NCBI RefSeq assembly: GCF_032854445.1
Contig: NC_088295.1
Location: 61,239,249-61,303,248 of the forward strand
Direction: 5' to 3'
Length of the DNA: 64,000 bases
Source: Liolophura sinensis
Taxonomy: Eukaryota; Mollusca; Polyplacophora; Chitonida; Chitonidae
Made by a program: the position numbers and the translations under genes. Shown piece by piece: positions 12,420 to 23,590 of the stretch; positions within the stretch are counted from its first letter, which is position 1; the number at the start of each line of letters is the position of its first letter. Below the pieces are notes generated by a model. That model saw only the letters and a list, made by a program, of their open reading frames with translations. It was not told where the DNA came from and did not search any database.

Positions 12420-13080
12420 AATAATGAAACAATGAGGCGTGTTGCAACGCAAAGGTCTGGGGCGCAGAAAGCTAGACTAGGCTAACAGCATTCCGTCTTC
12501 CACGCCTATCAGAATTCTTCCCAGTCCACTGAAGCAAAGCTTAAGGTCGTTCGGAATAGTGTACCAAGACACTTTACTGCCATTCGCTTGAAACCATTTG
12601 GAGACGTCATAAACAACCGTTAAATCACCACTTCGCTTTAACATATGAATAATGAAGAACGACCAGGCCATTTAGATCTTGATGTTTTAGACGGGCATAA
12701 ACACTCGCAGCAGCGCTAAAACTTAATATCTATTCCTGTTTTATGGCCCTATAGATGACTATGTGTACGTGTCAGATACCCGTGGTCTCATTCATATCCG
12801 CCCATTTTGGTTTCAAGCCGAAGGTAACCAGAAACCTGATGGATTGAATTTAATTCGAAATAACGCTGAGTCTGCGTGATCCGTATATTATGATCCCGGA
12901 GCCATAAATCTTAGTGGAGTGTCTGCTCTAGTTTTTGACACATTACAAATGACAACCCCCAGTTCTTAACGTTCACTTGGTTTTGGTGGAAAACGCAGAC
13001 GGTGACGTTAATGGGACCGCTTGTGTAGTCTAACTTTTGTTGTCTTCCACCAAATAGAGGTGTATATAGTCCGTCACTAA
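12420..13080 (+). repeat. Module A, copy 1
   Basis: Begins with 'aatgaggcgtgttgcaac', which also opens the copy at 28.68 kb. It continues with 'ttaaggtcgt', 'gaaaccatttggagacgt', 'catatgaataatg', 'gggcataaacactc', 'gtgtcagatacccgtgg' and 'aaccagaaacctgatgg'. The paralogues are at 19.96 and 28.69 kb. A 64-codon minus-strand frame (12477-12671) looks protein-like in isolation, but the 20.0 kb paralogue has stops and shifts at the same place, so it is not called a gene. Confidence 0.88.
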
Positions 13081-13084
13081 CTTA

Positions 13085-13205
13085 CCAAAGGTCGGTTAAC
13101 CCCGGGTATACCAGTTCCTCCATTCTATACGAAAGCCCCGTCGTTTAAGAGAAAAAGTCTTGAGTATATTGTTATGAAAAAATCATATATAAATAAATAT
13201 TTTCG
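13085..13205 (+). mobile_element. SINE-A remnant shared by duplicates
   Basis: A decayed SINE-A 3' half with 'aaccccgggtataccagtt', 'ccgtcgtttaag' and 'cttgagtat', followed by an AAATA-type tail. Equivalent remnants lie at the same place in the duplicated units at 18.88-18.99, 20.53-20.69 and 29.26-29.34 kb. The insertion therefore predates the duplications. Confidence 0.75.
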
Positions 13206-13299
13206 ACGAGCAATGCAGTTAACCTGGATACACCTTAAAAATGTCATGAAACATTAAACTGTTCATGTATTCTACTGTGAAAGGGATTAATGTTTCCAT

Positions 13300-14160
13300 G
13301 TTTAGCACTTTTTTAAACCACCAGAAACCACAAGGGTATCTAAGATAAGGTATCTATCGTATTTAATCAGATATTCGTTGACAAGATCAAATCTGTAAAT
13401 GTTGGTCCTTCATAATTGTGATATTCTGTGTTTCGGGTTCCAGTAAGTCAAAGGCCAAAAAGCAAACGGGAATTATCTAAACCTAGATTATCCGTTCTGC
13501 AGGGGAAAGCTCATGTGTTCAGAAAGCAAGACAGGGTTAACAGCATAGAACCTCATCAACTGTTTACAGCAATTTATGAGGTCACGTAGGACAATGTGTC
13601 AAAAAACCATTACTATCATTCAACAGAAGCCGTTTGGAAACGTCATAGAGAATGATCTACTCAGCATTACAGCAGGGCATATGAATAATGGAAAATGGAC
13701 ATGGCATTAAACTCTTTCTGCCTGAAGCATAACGAGTTGAAAAACACAAATGTTCTTTCCCTTTTTGTTTCTACTAGCAACAAGTTGTGATATACATTGT
13801 ATCATTGTAATTGATGTCATCTTTCTGTTTTCTTTAAACTTGCCACTCCAATGCATATGGAAACCCATAAATTAAGTCCATAGGAACGCGCATCGATCTG
13901 TTCTGAAGGACACGAAACTGTAAACATTACTGAAAAAGACTAATGTTCTCCTTCCCAATTCTAGGCAGTCAAATCCCGAAACGTTAGAACTGCCATGCCT
14001 GTTTAATTTTTATCTCCGATGAGCATTTATGATTTCATGGTAACTTCGCCGCGGCAAACAGGCGGGTCCCCATGGACCACGTGGCAGTGGACTACATGAG
14101 CATCGTTCATGGATAATGTCAGAAAAGGCCTTTATTTTCACAACGATTGCTTGATTTATA
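13300..14160 (+). repeat. Module A, copy 2
   Basis: Tandem neighbour of A copy 1. Landmarks are 'ggtatctaaga', 'caggggaaagctcatgtg', 'gaaagcaagacagggttaac', 'agccgtttggaaacgtca', 'gggcatatgaataatgg', 'taaattaagtccatagga' and 'ccgatgagcatttatga'. It aligns with 17.37-18.27 kb (offset about 4.1 kb), 20.9-21.6 kb (about 7.45 kb) and 29.4-30.2 kb (about 16.0 kb). No frame is conserved among the copies. Confidence 0.9.
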
Positions 14161-14164
14161 GATT

Positions 14165-14280
14165 TATCTATTTACTTCATTATAATGTAACACCTCTTTA
14201 AAGAGTGGAGAAAACTGGAGTGTTTTGTGTAAAGCATCTTTGGCCAAGTTACAAACAAGCATTCGATTACAAATTACACC
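14165..14280 (-). mobile_element. SINE-C, ancestral fragment
   Basis: Short element reading 'taacacctctttaaagagtgg', 'aactggagtgttttgtgtaaa' and 'ccaagttac' on the + strand. It is a decayed version of the clearer copy at 19316-19545 ('aactggagtgctcgggttaaa', 'accaccaacctta'). The same element sits at the same relative position after module A at 18.24, 21.60 and 30.18 kb, so it was inserted before the units duplicated. Confidence 0.7.
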
Positions 14281-14612
14281 GGCTCTCATAGCACACTTGG
14301 TAGAGCGTCCGCCTCGGAAAGCAGTAGATATAGGGTCAATTCCGGGTCGGGTCTCACCTAAAACCTTAAAGGAGGTACTTCCTTGCTTAGCGTTCATAAA
14401 GGGGATAGTGATCCCTATCACTGTAATGTCTCTGGTGGTGCGACTTACCTTTCTTCGGTAAGTCGTCTCAGTGAAGCAGTACTAAATGAAGGAGGGGTGG
14501 AAATCCGTCCTGCAACATGGAGGCACATAACACCCACTCTAAGGACACCTCCTTTGTCGTCGTTTAACTAAAATTATTTGGTACGACGTTAAACCACAAT
14601 CACTCACTAAGC
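14281..14612 (+). mobile_element. SINE-B with tRNA-like head, near full length
   Basis: Starts with 'ggctctcatagcacacttgg' (A-box-like 'tagcacacttgg'), followed by a B-box-like 'gggtcaattcc', then the core with 'cttgcttagcgttcat', 'aaggggatag', 'tcggtaagtcgtctcagtga', and the end 'gtacgacgttaaaccacaat' with 'cactcacta'. An imperfect duplication of about 10 bases, 'gattacaaat' before (14265) and 'gattacagat' after (14617), flanks it. The paralogous unit at 21.7 kb lacks it. Frames of 62-85 codons here belong to the SINE. Confidence 0.92.
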
Positions 14613-14849
14613 ACAAGATTACAGATATGCATATCATATTTGTGGAACCCATAGACTGAGCAAACAACCACATTCTCTAGCCTCGTCTACAGCTGTTTGA
14701 TTCCAGGGACAATGAAATCTATAAATCTTCACTGAGACAAATCTTAGGAAAGGTGTTTAAATAATAGAAAGAATAAACAAATATAACATAAACTTAAATT
14801 TGCAATATTCTTTATGGTATTCGTAACATTTGTACCATTTTTATAACAA

Positions 14850-16380
14850 CAGTTTATGTGCTTTATTATAAATACTCTACATATCCAAACGTATTTGCCA
14901 GGAACCATTCCACATTTAAAAGTTACCGTTGCCTGTTAGTGATTCCACTCGGTCCCCAGTTACTCAAGCTTAGCCAGGTGATATTTTCTTCCAGAAAAGA
15001 GGCGAGGAACATGGGAATGGGATTATCCAGTAGGCGACAACATAAAAGGGTTTTCACGTATCAGAAACGTGATTAACCAGAGCCGGACCAGGGAGCATTT
15101 GACGTCGGCTCTGACACAAGAGTCCTTGGCAGTTCACTATATATATAAGGGCTATATCTGGCAGCTTGTCACCAAGGTTTAAAGTAATACATATCAGACT
15201 TCAGTCAGGACGACATGCATGTTCCATTACAGTCATCACCTCACAGATTTTATTATTCCAGGTTTGCGATTACCCCGGTCTTTGTCCGGTTTCCACAAAC
15301 CAAAATGCTGAACACTGAGTAAATTATTCTTTAGTACGCCATAAGATACCAATCAAATAAATAAATCACTGCGATTATGAGAGCTTTTATTTATCAAAAC
15401 ATTTACAAAACACATCAGATCAATTACAAAGGGTTACTAAACCTAAACAGTAACACATTGTACAAATTTGATAAAATATTATACTGGAAAACCCGAGTAA
15501 TCATGGGATTTTTAGCAACCCGCTCTTCCCCTGGGGTCAAAATACTTAGTGACTGTCTGTGTGTAAAGTGTGAATATTCCAAAAATGTCTCCAAAATGTC
15601 TACAAGTTCAAGACATAGAGCTTCCTTTGTGAAATGACAAGACTATTCTTTATAACCGTGACCTATATCTATTGTTGAATATGTACTGCCATACAACCAC
15701 GCACCACACTGGAAGGATATTAGATTGAACGCCCATGTATTCCTTGGTCCTCACTACATGTTTTCTAGCCTTCCTCTAGAGTCTGGCTTATTCGAGGCCA
15801 AATGCCCCGTGTATTGTGTATAATTTCTGGTAGACTGACTCTTATATATTCGAGGAATGCAGATTCCTTCCTCAAATGAGCACTATTATATTCCTGTAAA
15901 ACCCTCACTTCCTGGCATTTTGTTGCCGTCACAATCAGCTTTTTAGAATGTAATGTGATTTCTGTCCCGGAGTGCAATTTACGGGTTGGCAAGGGTAGTA
16001 AGGCTGGTAAAGGTGTAAGGAACTTTGGATTTCATGGGTTCTCCGATGTTATATCTGACCAAAATGGCATAAGGTGTTACTGTTCAGTTTGCCCTTTCTC
16101 GATGTAAATAGTTTGAGGTACGTGTAAAGGGGCTTTTAGACAGGCAGTGGTAATGAAAGGATACTCGACATAATAAAATCTGCGTAAATTCCAAAAGAAC
16201 GGAACTTGCTGTCAGGAACCTCACAAGCGGTCCTGTCCCGCTGGTATTACTCTAAACCTTGGTGAAAAGCGGCCAGTTATACCTAGGCGGCTTATAGGCC
16301 TATACACCGATTCAAAAGAGAAAGTGTGCATGACAGCAGAGGAAAAATGCTCCCCCGACCACTGGGCTAATCAGACTTCT
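14850..16380 (+). repeat. Module B, copy 4 (long)
   Basis: Very similar to 21.95-23.58 kb. Shared landmarks: 'ccaaacgtatttgccagga', 'aaaagttaccgttgcctgtt', 'gtaggcgacaacataaaagg', 'gagccggaccagggagca', 'gacgtcggctctgacacaag', 'attcgaggaatgcag', 'ggtgtaaggaactttgga' and 'gaaaaatgctccc'. It is the best conserved B pair in the window and so probably the youngest duplication. Relative to the 23.4 kb copy it carries an extra 'cctgtcccgct' type insertion near 16230. No frame is open across both copies. Confidence 0.92.
15270..15368 (+). mobile_element. SINE-A 3' fragment inside module B
   Basis: 'attaccccggtctttgtccg', 'aaaatgctgaacac', 'attctttagtacgccat' and 'accaatcaaataaataaat' are a decayed SINE-A 3' end. 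The same fragment sits at 22.38-22.50 kb, so it was already present when this B block was duplicated. Confidence 0.85.
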
Positions 16381-16489
16381 TAGACGTAAAAAAGGTTTTA
16401 TAGTGTTCCGTAGTGAAAAAGACATCGTACTTTCCCTTTGTTACGACAAATATATTTAAACTTTTTTCAGCAAGGATTTCAGAAAAAAT

Positions 16490-17110
16490 TATTTAACTTT
16501 TGAGAATGGCGTTCAAAAAGAATGAAATAAATAAATCTCAGAAAATCAGTATCATGGTTTTATCTGCTAGAAATGTAGTAATATCTCTCAAACCTAAAAA
16601 AGAATTAGATGGACAACATCACATAAAAGACTTCTGATCCTTTGTACATATTGTATTCAGCACATCTGTTGACTTTGAAACGAGGCTGTTTCATTCGTTG
16701 ATTATATACATGTGTGTATGAATTAAAGATTAAAATTTAAATTTTATGCATTATATTATCCTTCATCACATTGTTCCCATGATGGTTAATTAATTAGGAA
16801 AGATCCATTAGTTTGATATTCATCAAAAGAACCTTGGAAACCTTGCAAAAGAACCACACAACTAGTCCTTCCAAATGCATTTTGTTAGAAATTTTTCTGT
16901 ACAAATCGTGGAGATTAATTTTGTATGGTTAAGCATGAAACGGAAACTAAAGCCAGTTCACCACTTTGTCTTCGAAATATACAATAAAGACCTGAGAGCG
17001 ACTGTAGCACTGTTATCTCACCAAAGTAGTCCTCCAATCTTCAGTTCTTCCAAAAAACACTTTTGCGGAATAGTGACATATAGCCTAGATTGGCAGTGAC
17101 TGTACCTACT
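16490..17110 (+). repeat. Module G, copy 1
   Basis: Aligns with 24589-25030: 'acttttgagaatgg', 'aaaatcagtatcat', 'ttttatctgc', 'attatattatc', 'catcacattg', 'cattagtttgatattcat' and 'gagattaattttg'. AT-rich, with no open frame shared between the two copies. Confidence 0.85.
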
Positions 17111-17199
17111 AAATACCTCACACCATTTAAGTTCAGTTAAAGTAATCTGAAAGCATCTGTAAATTGTGTTGTGTTCGCGTATTCTACTTTAAACGGAAT

Positions 17200-17362
17200 T
17201 TGATTTGATTAGTGCTTATGCCGTTCTCAAGAATATTACACGTATACGACAGTGGCCAGCATGTTTGCGGGCGGAAACCGGGCAAAGCCCGGGGGAAACC
17301 CACGACCATCTGCAGGTTGCTGGTAGACCTTCCCACGTACGGTCGGAGAGGAAGCCAGCCTC
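17200..17362 (-). mobile_element. SINE-A, nearly complete non-tRNA part
   Basis: The + strand reads 'tgatttgattagtgcttatg', 'ccgttctcaagaatatt', 'cgacagtggccagcatg', 'aaagcccgggggaaaccca', 'caggttgctggtagaccttc' and 'cggtcggagaggaagcc', the reverse complement of SINE-A without its tRNA-like head. The paralogous site near 13262-13295 reads through from 'tattctactgtgaaagggat' to 'tttccatg' without it. Overlapping frames of 60-68 codons come from this element. Confidence 0.92.
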
Positions 17363-17364
17363 TC

Positions 17365-18235
17365 CATGTTTCCATGTTTTGCACTAACATGTTTTAAAAC
17401 TGCGCGAAACTCCCAGGGTATCTAAACGATAACTATCGCTACACAATCTCAGGAGAGTGAGAGAGCAGGCCAGGAATTTTAACTGTTCTAGTGGCCTGCT
17501 TTGAGTATTCTGTAATGTTGATCTTGCACAGATGTGATACTCTGAGTTTCAGCTTCGAGTTAGTGAAAAAGGAAAAAAGGAAACGGGGCCGTTCTAAATG
17601 ATCCGTTCTTTCACGTGTCAACCAAGTAAGACAGGTCTCATTAGTTCTGTTCAGCAACCTAGGGCGTCGCGTAGAGCAATGTGTCAAAAATCATTACTTC
17701 CATTGAGCTACAGCCGTTTGGAGAATGTCACAGTGAATGACCAAATCCGCATTCCACCAGGGCATTTGAGTACTGGAAAACGGAAGTAGCATTAAAGTCG
17801 TTCTGCCCGAAGAAATATAAGCACTATACGCAGCGTTGAAAAACAATGATGGTCTTCCCGCTTAATGGCTTTACCAGCAACAAGGTGTCATATACCGATG
17901 AACTCTCTGTACATTTTCTTGGCAGTGCAAGGTAACCGGAAACTCACTGGAAGAAATTAAGTCCATAAGAACTTGAATCAATTTGTTCATTGGGAAAGTA
18001 AAATTGGAAACATTAATGGAAAAGACTAATGTTCTGCTTCCCAGTTTCTTCTGAGCAGTTCCCGAAAAGTTGGCCTTGCCATGCCTGTCTGGTTTTGTCT
18101 CCGACGACCATTTATGTTTCCGTTTCTCGGCAAGTTTTCATTATTCGCAATGGCAACTAAGCGGTCGCCGTAGACCATGTGAAAATCGCGCACGTTGTTT
18201 GATGCCTCCATTCTCGATTCAAGCGAATTATTTCT
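17365..18235 (+). repeat. Module A, copy 3
   Basis: Aligns with 13300-14160 at about +4.1 kb: 'ctcccagggtatctaaacg', 'atgatccgttct', 'caatgtgtcaaaaatcatta', 'agccgtttggagaatgtca', 'gggcatttgag', 'ttaagtccataagaact' and 'cgacgaccatttatg'. Stops and indels break all frames. Confidence 0.88.
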
Positions 18236-18405
18236 TTCCTTCTTTATTTTTATTTGATTGTTGTTTAATTCCATACTAAAGACATTTTGCTTACATGACC
18301 TCGGTAAGTTTTATTGGTTTTAGAACAGTTGAGTGCCCGGAGTAAACCACCAACTTCAGGTAAGTTACTGACAAAATTTCAAGCACAGATATGCAATGAT
18401 ACCAT
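18236..18405 (-). mobile_element. SINE-C, ancestral copy
   Basis: 'ttctttatttttatttgatt' tail, then 'gttgagtgcccggagtaaac', 'accaccaacttcaggtaag' and 'cacagatatgca' match the SINE-C at 19316. It is in the same place relative to module A as the copies at 14.17, 21.60 and 30.18 kb. Confidence 0.8.
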
Positions 18406-18479
18406 TTGTATGAGACACATAACGTACTGGTAACAATGTTTTAGGTACAATGAGAGCTGGGGGATCACACGTCACTCTA

Positions 18480-18995
18480 TCAAATCTCTTTCAATACACA
18501 ACAAAAATCTAGCCCAAATGAGAAGATGTCAGATACCCATGGCCTGTCCATTTTGGTCTCTATTGCCAATTAACGCCCAAGGTGACCAGAAACTTGGAGT
18601 AAATCAAATTCGCAATGACATTAAGTCTGCGCACTTCGTGTTTTATGTGCCCAAAAATATAAACTTTAGTTGGGTGTCTGCTCTAGTTTTTGAAAAATTA
18701 CAATTCACAAACTGCTGCTCTTAATCTTAGCCCAGCCTTAATGGGCAATAAACGGCCGACCTAGGCTATCTGACCCTTTGTGTAGTCTGACGTTCATGGA
18801 AGGCCACATGTCTTCCATCGATATGCTGTACGCATCTGTACGTAAATCGTTGGGGATTCTTCAATACCTTACATTAGGGTTGCGGTTTGCCCCTAGCACT
18901 CCGGTTTCCTTTATTAGATAACAGATCCCCGTAGTTTACGAGAATAATTCTTGAGCAATACGTTATGGAACAATCAAATGACTAAATAAATACTG
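18480..18995 (+). repeat. Module A, copy 4 (distal half) plus SINE-A remnant
   Basis: 'gatgtcagatacccatggcc', 'tggtctctattgcc', 'gtgaccagaaacttgg', 'agtttttga' and 'ggacatgtcttcc'-like text match 12.78-13.2 and 20.24-20.69 kb. A decayed SINE-A tail follows at 18880-18990. The proximal half of A is missing, so the duplication breakpoint lies near 18.48 kb. Confidence 0.8.
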
Positions 18996-19312
18996 ATGAA
19001 AGATGAAAGCATCAAAAGTGGATGTCCTCATACATCTTAGCAAAGCTACTGGTTCATCTTTTCTACTTTAAAATCGAATAATGTCTCCATGACTGCGCTA
19101 ATATAAACTACACGAAACTACAAGTGCTTTTGATATTTTAGTATAATATTATATCAGAAACTTGTTAATCGTATCAAAGCAAAAAGATAAGTGTCATAAT
19201 GATGCGAAACTAAATGCCAATCATGCTTCCCTTACTTACCAGAAAACGCATTTATTCTTAGAAGAACACATTGTTACTAAGAAAAAATATTATAAAAATC
19301 TGCTCAGTGTCA

Positions 19313-19315
<3 letters not shown>

Positions 19316-19343
<28 letters not shown>

Positions 19344-19545
19344 ATTTGTGTTGTTTCGAGTGTTGTTTAACGTCACACCTAAAAATTACTGACACGATAA
19401 CGGTGAATTTTATGGGTGAAGGAAACTGGAGTGCTCGGGTTAAACCACCAACCTTAGGAAAGATACTGACGAGCTTTCCAGTGCAGATATGCACGCCTTC
19501 GTCGTGAAACACACCTACTGGGCAAACGTTCACTCTTGTGTCCGT
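19316..19545 (-). mobile_element. SINE-C, best preserved copy
   Basis: The + strand shows eight TTTA/TTTATTTA units, then 'tgttgtttaacgtcacacct', 'aactggagtgctcgggttaa', 'ccaccaaccttaggaaag', 'actgacgagctttccag' and 'cagatatgcacgcc'. The architecture is that of a tRNA-derived SINE read from its 3' end. A head with A and B boxes was not identified, so the copy is probably 5' truncated. Confidence 0.75.
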
Positions 19546-19714
19546 GATCGCTCAATTTACACAAAACTCCAGGAAAATTGAGAGCTAGAGAATCTGGAAA
19601 TGAGAGAAATAAGACTTTGGAAAAGGTACTAAAGTTAAAAAACAGATGTGAAATATTATTACTTAAATTCTCAATGTTAATTTTTATATTCTTTGCGTGG
19701 TGATATTTTGTATT

Positions 19715-19935
19715 ACAACTGTTTATGTGATTCATTAGAAATATTCTCCTTTTCCAGACGTATCTACCAAGAAGCATCTCAGGTTTAAAAGTTAGGGTTG
19801 TGTGTTAGTGATCCAGCTACCCAGACTAAACCTGTTGACATTATACTGTAAAAAAAGGTGCGGGAAATAGGTATGAGGTTATCCAGTAGGCAAAAACAAT
19901 AAAAAGGGTGTTCACGTATGATAACTGTAATTACC
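19715..19935 (+). repeat. Module B fragment, copy 5
   Basis: 'gacgtatctaccaagaagca', 'tttaaaagttagggttg', 'gttagtgatccagctac', 'gggaaataggtatgagg' and 'tatccagtagg' match the first 220 bases of the B copies at 14.86 and 21.96 kb. The rest is missing. The fragment stops just before A copy 5, which marks a duplication junction. Confidence 0.8.
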
Positions 19936-19959
19936 TAAAAAATCCATACATGTCTCCAC

Positions 19960-20695
19960 ATGTTAACAACATTCCGTGATCCTTGCCTATCCGAATTCTT
20001 CTCAGTCCGCTGAAGCATAGCTAAAAGTCGTTGGGGATAGTGGTCCAAGACGCTTTACTGCCATAAACTATAAACCATTTGGGAACAATCCAAATCAACG
20101 TTTCATTTAAGCATATGAATAATGGAGAACGCCCATGCCATTGAATCTTGACGTTTTGGACAGGCATAAAGGGCATACATCAGCCGTAAAACTTAACATA
20201 TATTAACATTTTATAGCTGTGTGAATGACTAGGTGTCAGATAGCCGCAATATCTGTTCACTTTGGTTTCAAGCCGAAGCTAACCAGAAACCTGACAGAGT
20301 AAATCAAATTCGCAATAACTGCGCGATCCGTATTTAATATGCCCCAAGATATAAACCTTGGTTGAGCGTCTGCTGTCGGTTTTGACGTATTGGAATGGAT
20401 GTTTGCTTGGCTGTGGTGGGAATAAGCGGACGAGTACATTCATGGGACCATTTGTGTAGTCAGTTTCGTTAAAGCCCAAATATCTTCCGTAAGTACGAGG
20501 TGTATAATGTCCGTCATTACCTTACCAAAGGGCGGTTTACCCCAGGCATTCCGGTTTCCTCCGTTCTATAAGAAAGCGTCGTCGATTAAGAGAAAAATAT
20601 GTAGAGTAAGGTGTTATTGATTTATTTTATTAGCGTTTTACGCCGTACTTATGGTGTTATGAAACAATAAAATAAATAAATGAATATTATTGGCG
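19960..20695 (+). repeat. Module A, copy 5
   Basis: Aligns with 12470-13205 at an offset of about 7.5 kb: 'aattcttctcagtccgctga', 'gtccaagacgctttactgcc', 'catatgaataatgg', 'aagccgaagctaaccagaaa', 'cttaccaaagggcggttta'. It ends in the shared SINE-A remnant (20525-20690), which here also holds a small extra SINE-A tail in opposite orientation at 20618-20655. Confidence 0.9.
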
Positions 20696-20879
20696 AGCAA
20701 TGCAGTTAACCTGGATTCTCCTTAGACAAGTCAGGAAACATTATCACACTACATTATTACAAAAAACAAATATACTACAAATTTCGCTCAGCTCGCAACA
20801 CATGCACCAGTCTACATCATCTCCTTAACATTAACATTAGAATGTTATAATGGCCTGCTGTGAGCAATCTGTAATGACG

Positions 20880-21598
20880 GTAGTGCATAAATATTCTATT
20901 TTGAGTTTCAGGTTCCAGCTAGTCAAAAGGCTAAAAGGAAACGGGGTCCAAAATGATCCGTTCTGCAGGGAAAAGCTCAAGTGTCAAGAAAGCAAGACAG
21001 GGTTAACAGCATAGAATCGCATCAGCTTGTTTACATCATTTTATAAGGTCGCGTAGGACAATGTGTCAAAAAATTATCACCGCCATTCAACAAAAGCCGT
21101 TTGGAAACGTCATAGAGAATTATTTACTCAGCATTCCAGCAGGGCATATGAATAATGGAGAATGGACGTGGCATTAAACTCGTTCTGCTTGAAGCGAAAC
21201 GCAGAGCTGAAAACATAAACAGTCTTCCAGCTTTATGGATCTACAAACGAGATCATATACGGTGTATTCTTGAACTCCTTGCCATCTTTCTGCTTTCTCA
21301 AAAATCGCCAGTGCAATGCATGTGGAAACCCAGTGAACTAAATTAAGTCCATAGGAACTCCCATTGATCTGTTCTTTAGGAGTCGAAAACGTTAACATTA
21401 TTGAAGAAGGCTAATTTTCTACTTCCCAAATCCAAGCAGACAAATCCTGAAAGGTTAACACTGCCATGCCTGTTTGATTTTTATCTCCGATGAGCATTTA
21501 TGCATATAAGCCGTCCCCATGGACCACGTGACAGTGGGGTAAACTGTTCACGGATAATCTGAGAGAAGGCTTTTATTCTTACAGTGATCGCTTGATTT
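20880..21598 (+). repeat. Module A, copy 6
   Basis: Aligns with 13430-14160: 'atgatccgttctgcaggg', 'gtcaagaaagcaagacaggg', 'aatgtgtcaaaaaattatca', 'aaagccgtttggaaacgtca', 'gggcatatgaataatggag', 'ccgatgagcatttatgca', 'accacgtgacagtgg'. Opposing frames of 63-74 codons at 21.15-21.4 kb are not kept in other copies. Confidence 0.9.
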
Positions 21599-21599
21599 A

Positions 21600-21735
21600 T
21601 TGACTTGTCTATTTATGTCATTACTATTTAACGCCTTACTGAAGAGTGGGGAAAATTGGACTATCCGGTGTAAAGCATAAACCTTTTGCAAGTTACTGAC
21701 GGGCTTTCGGTTACAGATAAGCAAACCATATCTGT
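21600..21735 (-). mobile_element. SINE-C, ancestral fragment; empty site for SINE-B
   Basis: 'ttaacgccttactgaagagt', 'ggactatccggtgtaaagca' and 'gcaagttactgacgggcttt' match SINE-C. The text runs on as 'cggttacagataagcaaacc' with no break, whereas the paralogue at 14.28 kb has a 0.33 kb SINE-B at exactly this place. Confidence 0.75.
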
Positions 21736-21949
21736 GGAACCCATATGCTGTGCAAACGACCACATACACTGGCCTCGTCTACAGCTGCTTGTTAACAAGA
21801 TTCCAGGAACAACTACAGCTAGGATATCGAGAAATCCTGACGGAGTAAATCTACACCTGTTGTTTAAATAATGAAAAGAATAAATAAATATAACATAAAC
21901 TTAAATTTGCAATATTCTTTGTGGTATTCGTAACATTTGTGCCATTTTT

Positions 21950-23590
21950 ATAACAACAGTTTATGTGGTTTATTATAAATGCTCTACATATTCAAACGTA
22001 TTTGCCAGGAAAGCATTCCACATTTAAAAGTTACCGTTGCCTGTTCGTGATTCCTCTCGGTCCCCAGCTACTCAAGCTTAGCCAGGTGATATTTTCTTCC
22101 AGAATAGAGGTGAGGAACATGGGAATGGGATTATCCAGTAGGCGACAACATAAAAGGGTTTTCACGTATTAGAAACGTGATTAACCAGAGCCGGACCAGG
22201 GAGCATTTGACGTCGGCTCTGACACAAGAGTCCTTGGTAGTTCACTATATATAAGGGTTTACTTATATCCGGCAGCTTGTCACCAAGGTTTAAAGTAATG
22301 CATATCAGACTTCAGTTACCACGACATGCATGTTCCATTACAATCATCGCTACACAAATTTATTATCCCTGGAGTGTCGTTGCGATTGCCCTGGGCTTTA
22401 TCCGGTTCTCTAGCACAAAAATGCTGACCACCGTCGTATAAGTGAAATATTCTTTAGTAAGGCATAATACACCAATCAAATACATAAATAAATAAATAAA
22501 TCACTGCAATTCTGAGAGCCTTTATTTATCAGATTTCTTACAAAACACATCAAATCAATTACAGAGAGTTTACTAAACCTGAACAGTAACACATTGTACA
22601 AATTTGGCACAATCTCATATTGGAAATCCCCAGTAATCCTGGGATCTTTATCACCCCTTAAGGAATGCACAATTCTTAGCGACTACCTGTGTGTAAAGTG
22701 TGAATGCTTCTAAAATGTCTACATTTTCAAGGCATGCAGCTTCCCCTGTGCAGAGTATTCTTTGTAAGCGTAACCTAGATCTGTTTTAATGTGTACCGTT
22801 ATACAACCACGCGCCACATTGAAAGGATATTAGCTTGAACGTCCATGTATTCGTTGGGCCTCACTACATGTTCTCAAGCCTTCCTCTTGAGTCTACCTTA
22901 TTTGAGCCAAATTCTCTTTGCATTATGTTTAACCTTTGGTAAACTGACTGTGTATATTCGAGGAATGCAGTTCAAAAATTTATATTCCTGTAAAACCCTC
23001 ACTTATTTTTATTTTTAATATATACTGCCCGTGCATCATACTTGTGCTATTGCGGCTAGAGAGCATAAAATATCCCTGGCAATTTGTTGCCGTCACAAAC
23101 AGCTTTTTACAATGTTATATTATTTCCGTTGGAGTCCGGAGTGCGATTTACGGGTTGGCTAGGGTAGTAAGGCTGGTAACACTTATTGATCCGGCTCAGG
23201 GTGAAAGAACACAGAAAAGGTGTAAGGAACTTTGGATTCCATGGGCTCTACGATGTCATATCTGACCAAAGTGGCATAAGGTGTTACTGTTCAGTTTGCA
23301 ATTTCTCGCTGTAAATAGTTTGAGGTACGTGTATAGGGGCTTTTAGATGGGGGAGTTGGAATAAAGGAATATTCGTCATAATAAAATCTGCGTGGATCCC
23401 AGAAGAACGGAACTTTCTGTCAGGAACCTCACAAGCGGTATTACTCTAAACCGGAGTGAAAAGCGGCCAGATATACCTAAGCGGCTTATAGACCAATACA
23501 CCGATTCGAAAGAGAAAGTTTGCATGACAGCGGAGGAAAAATGCTCCCTTATCAGCCGAGTTAATCAGGCTTTAGAGATCCGAGAACTCT
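21950..23590 (+). repeat. Module B, copy 6 (long)
   Basis: Paralogue of 14850-16380, including the internal SINE-A fragment (22385-22500) with a longer AAATA tail. The end contains a 72-codon frame (23392-23610, lysine- and glutamate-rich, 'EKRPDIPKRL' near its middle) that is broken by a 13-14 base insertion in the 16.2 kb copy. Downstream order then differs because a fold-back element lies at 23796-24588. Confidence 0.92.

Noticed and set aside
12477-12671. 64-codon minus-strand frame that reads like a real protein
   Set aside because: It lies in module A, and the paralogue at 20.0 kb has stops and indels in the same frame.
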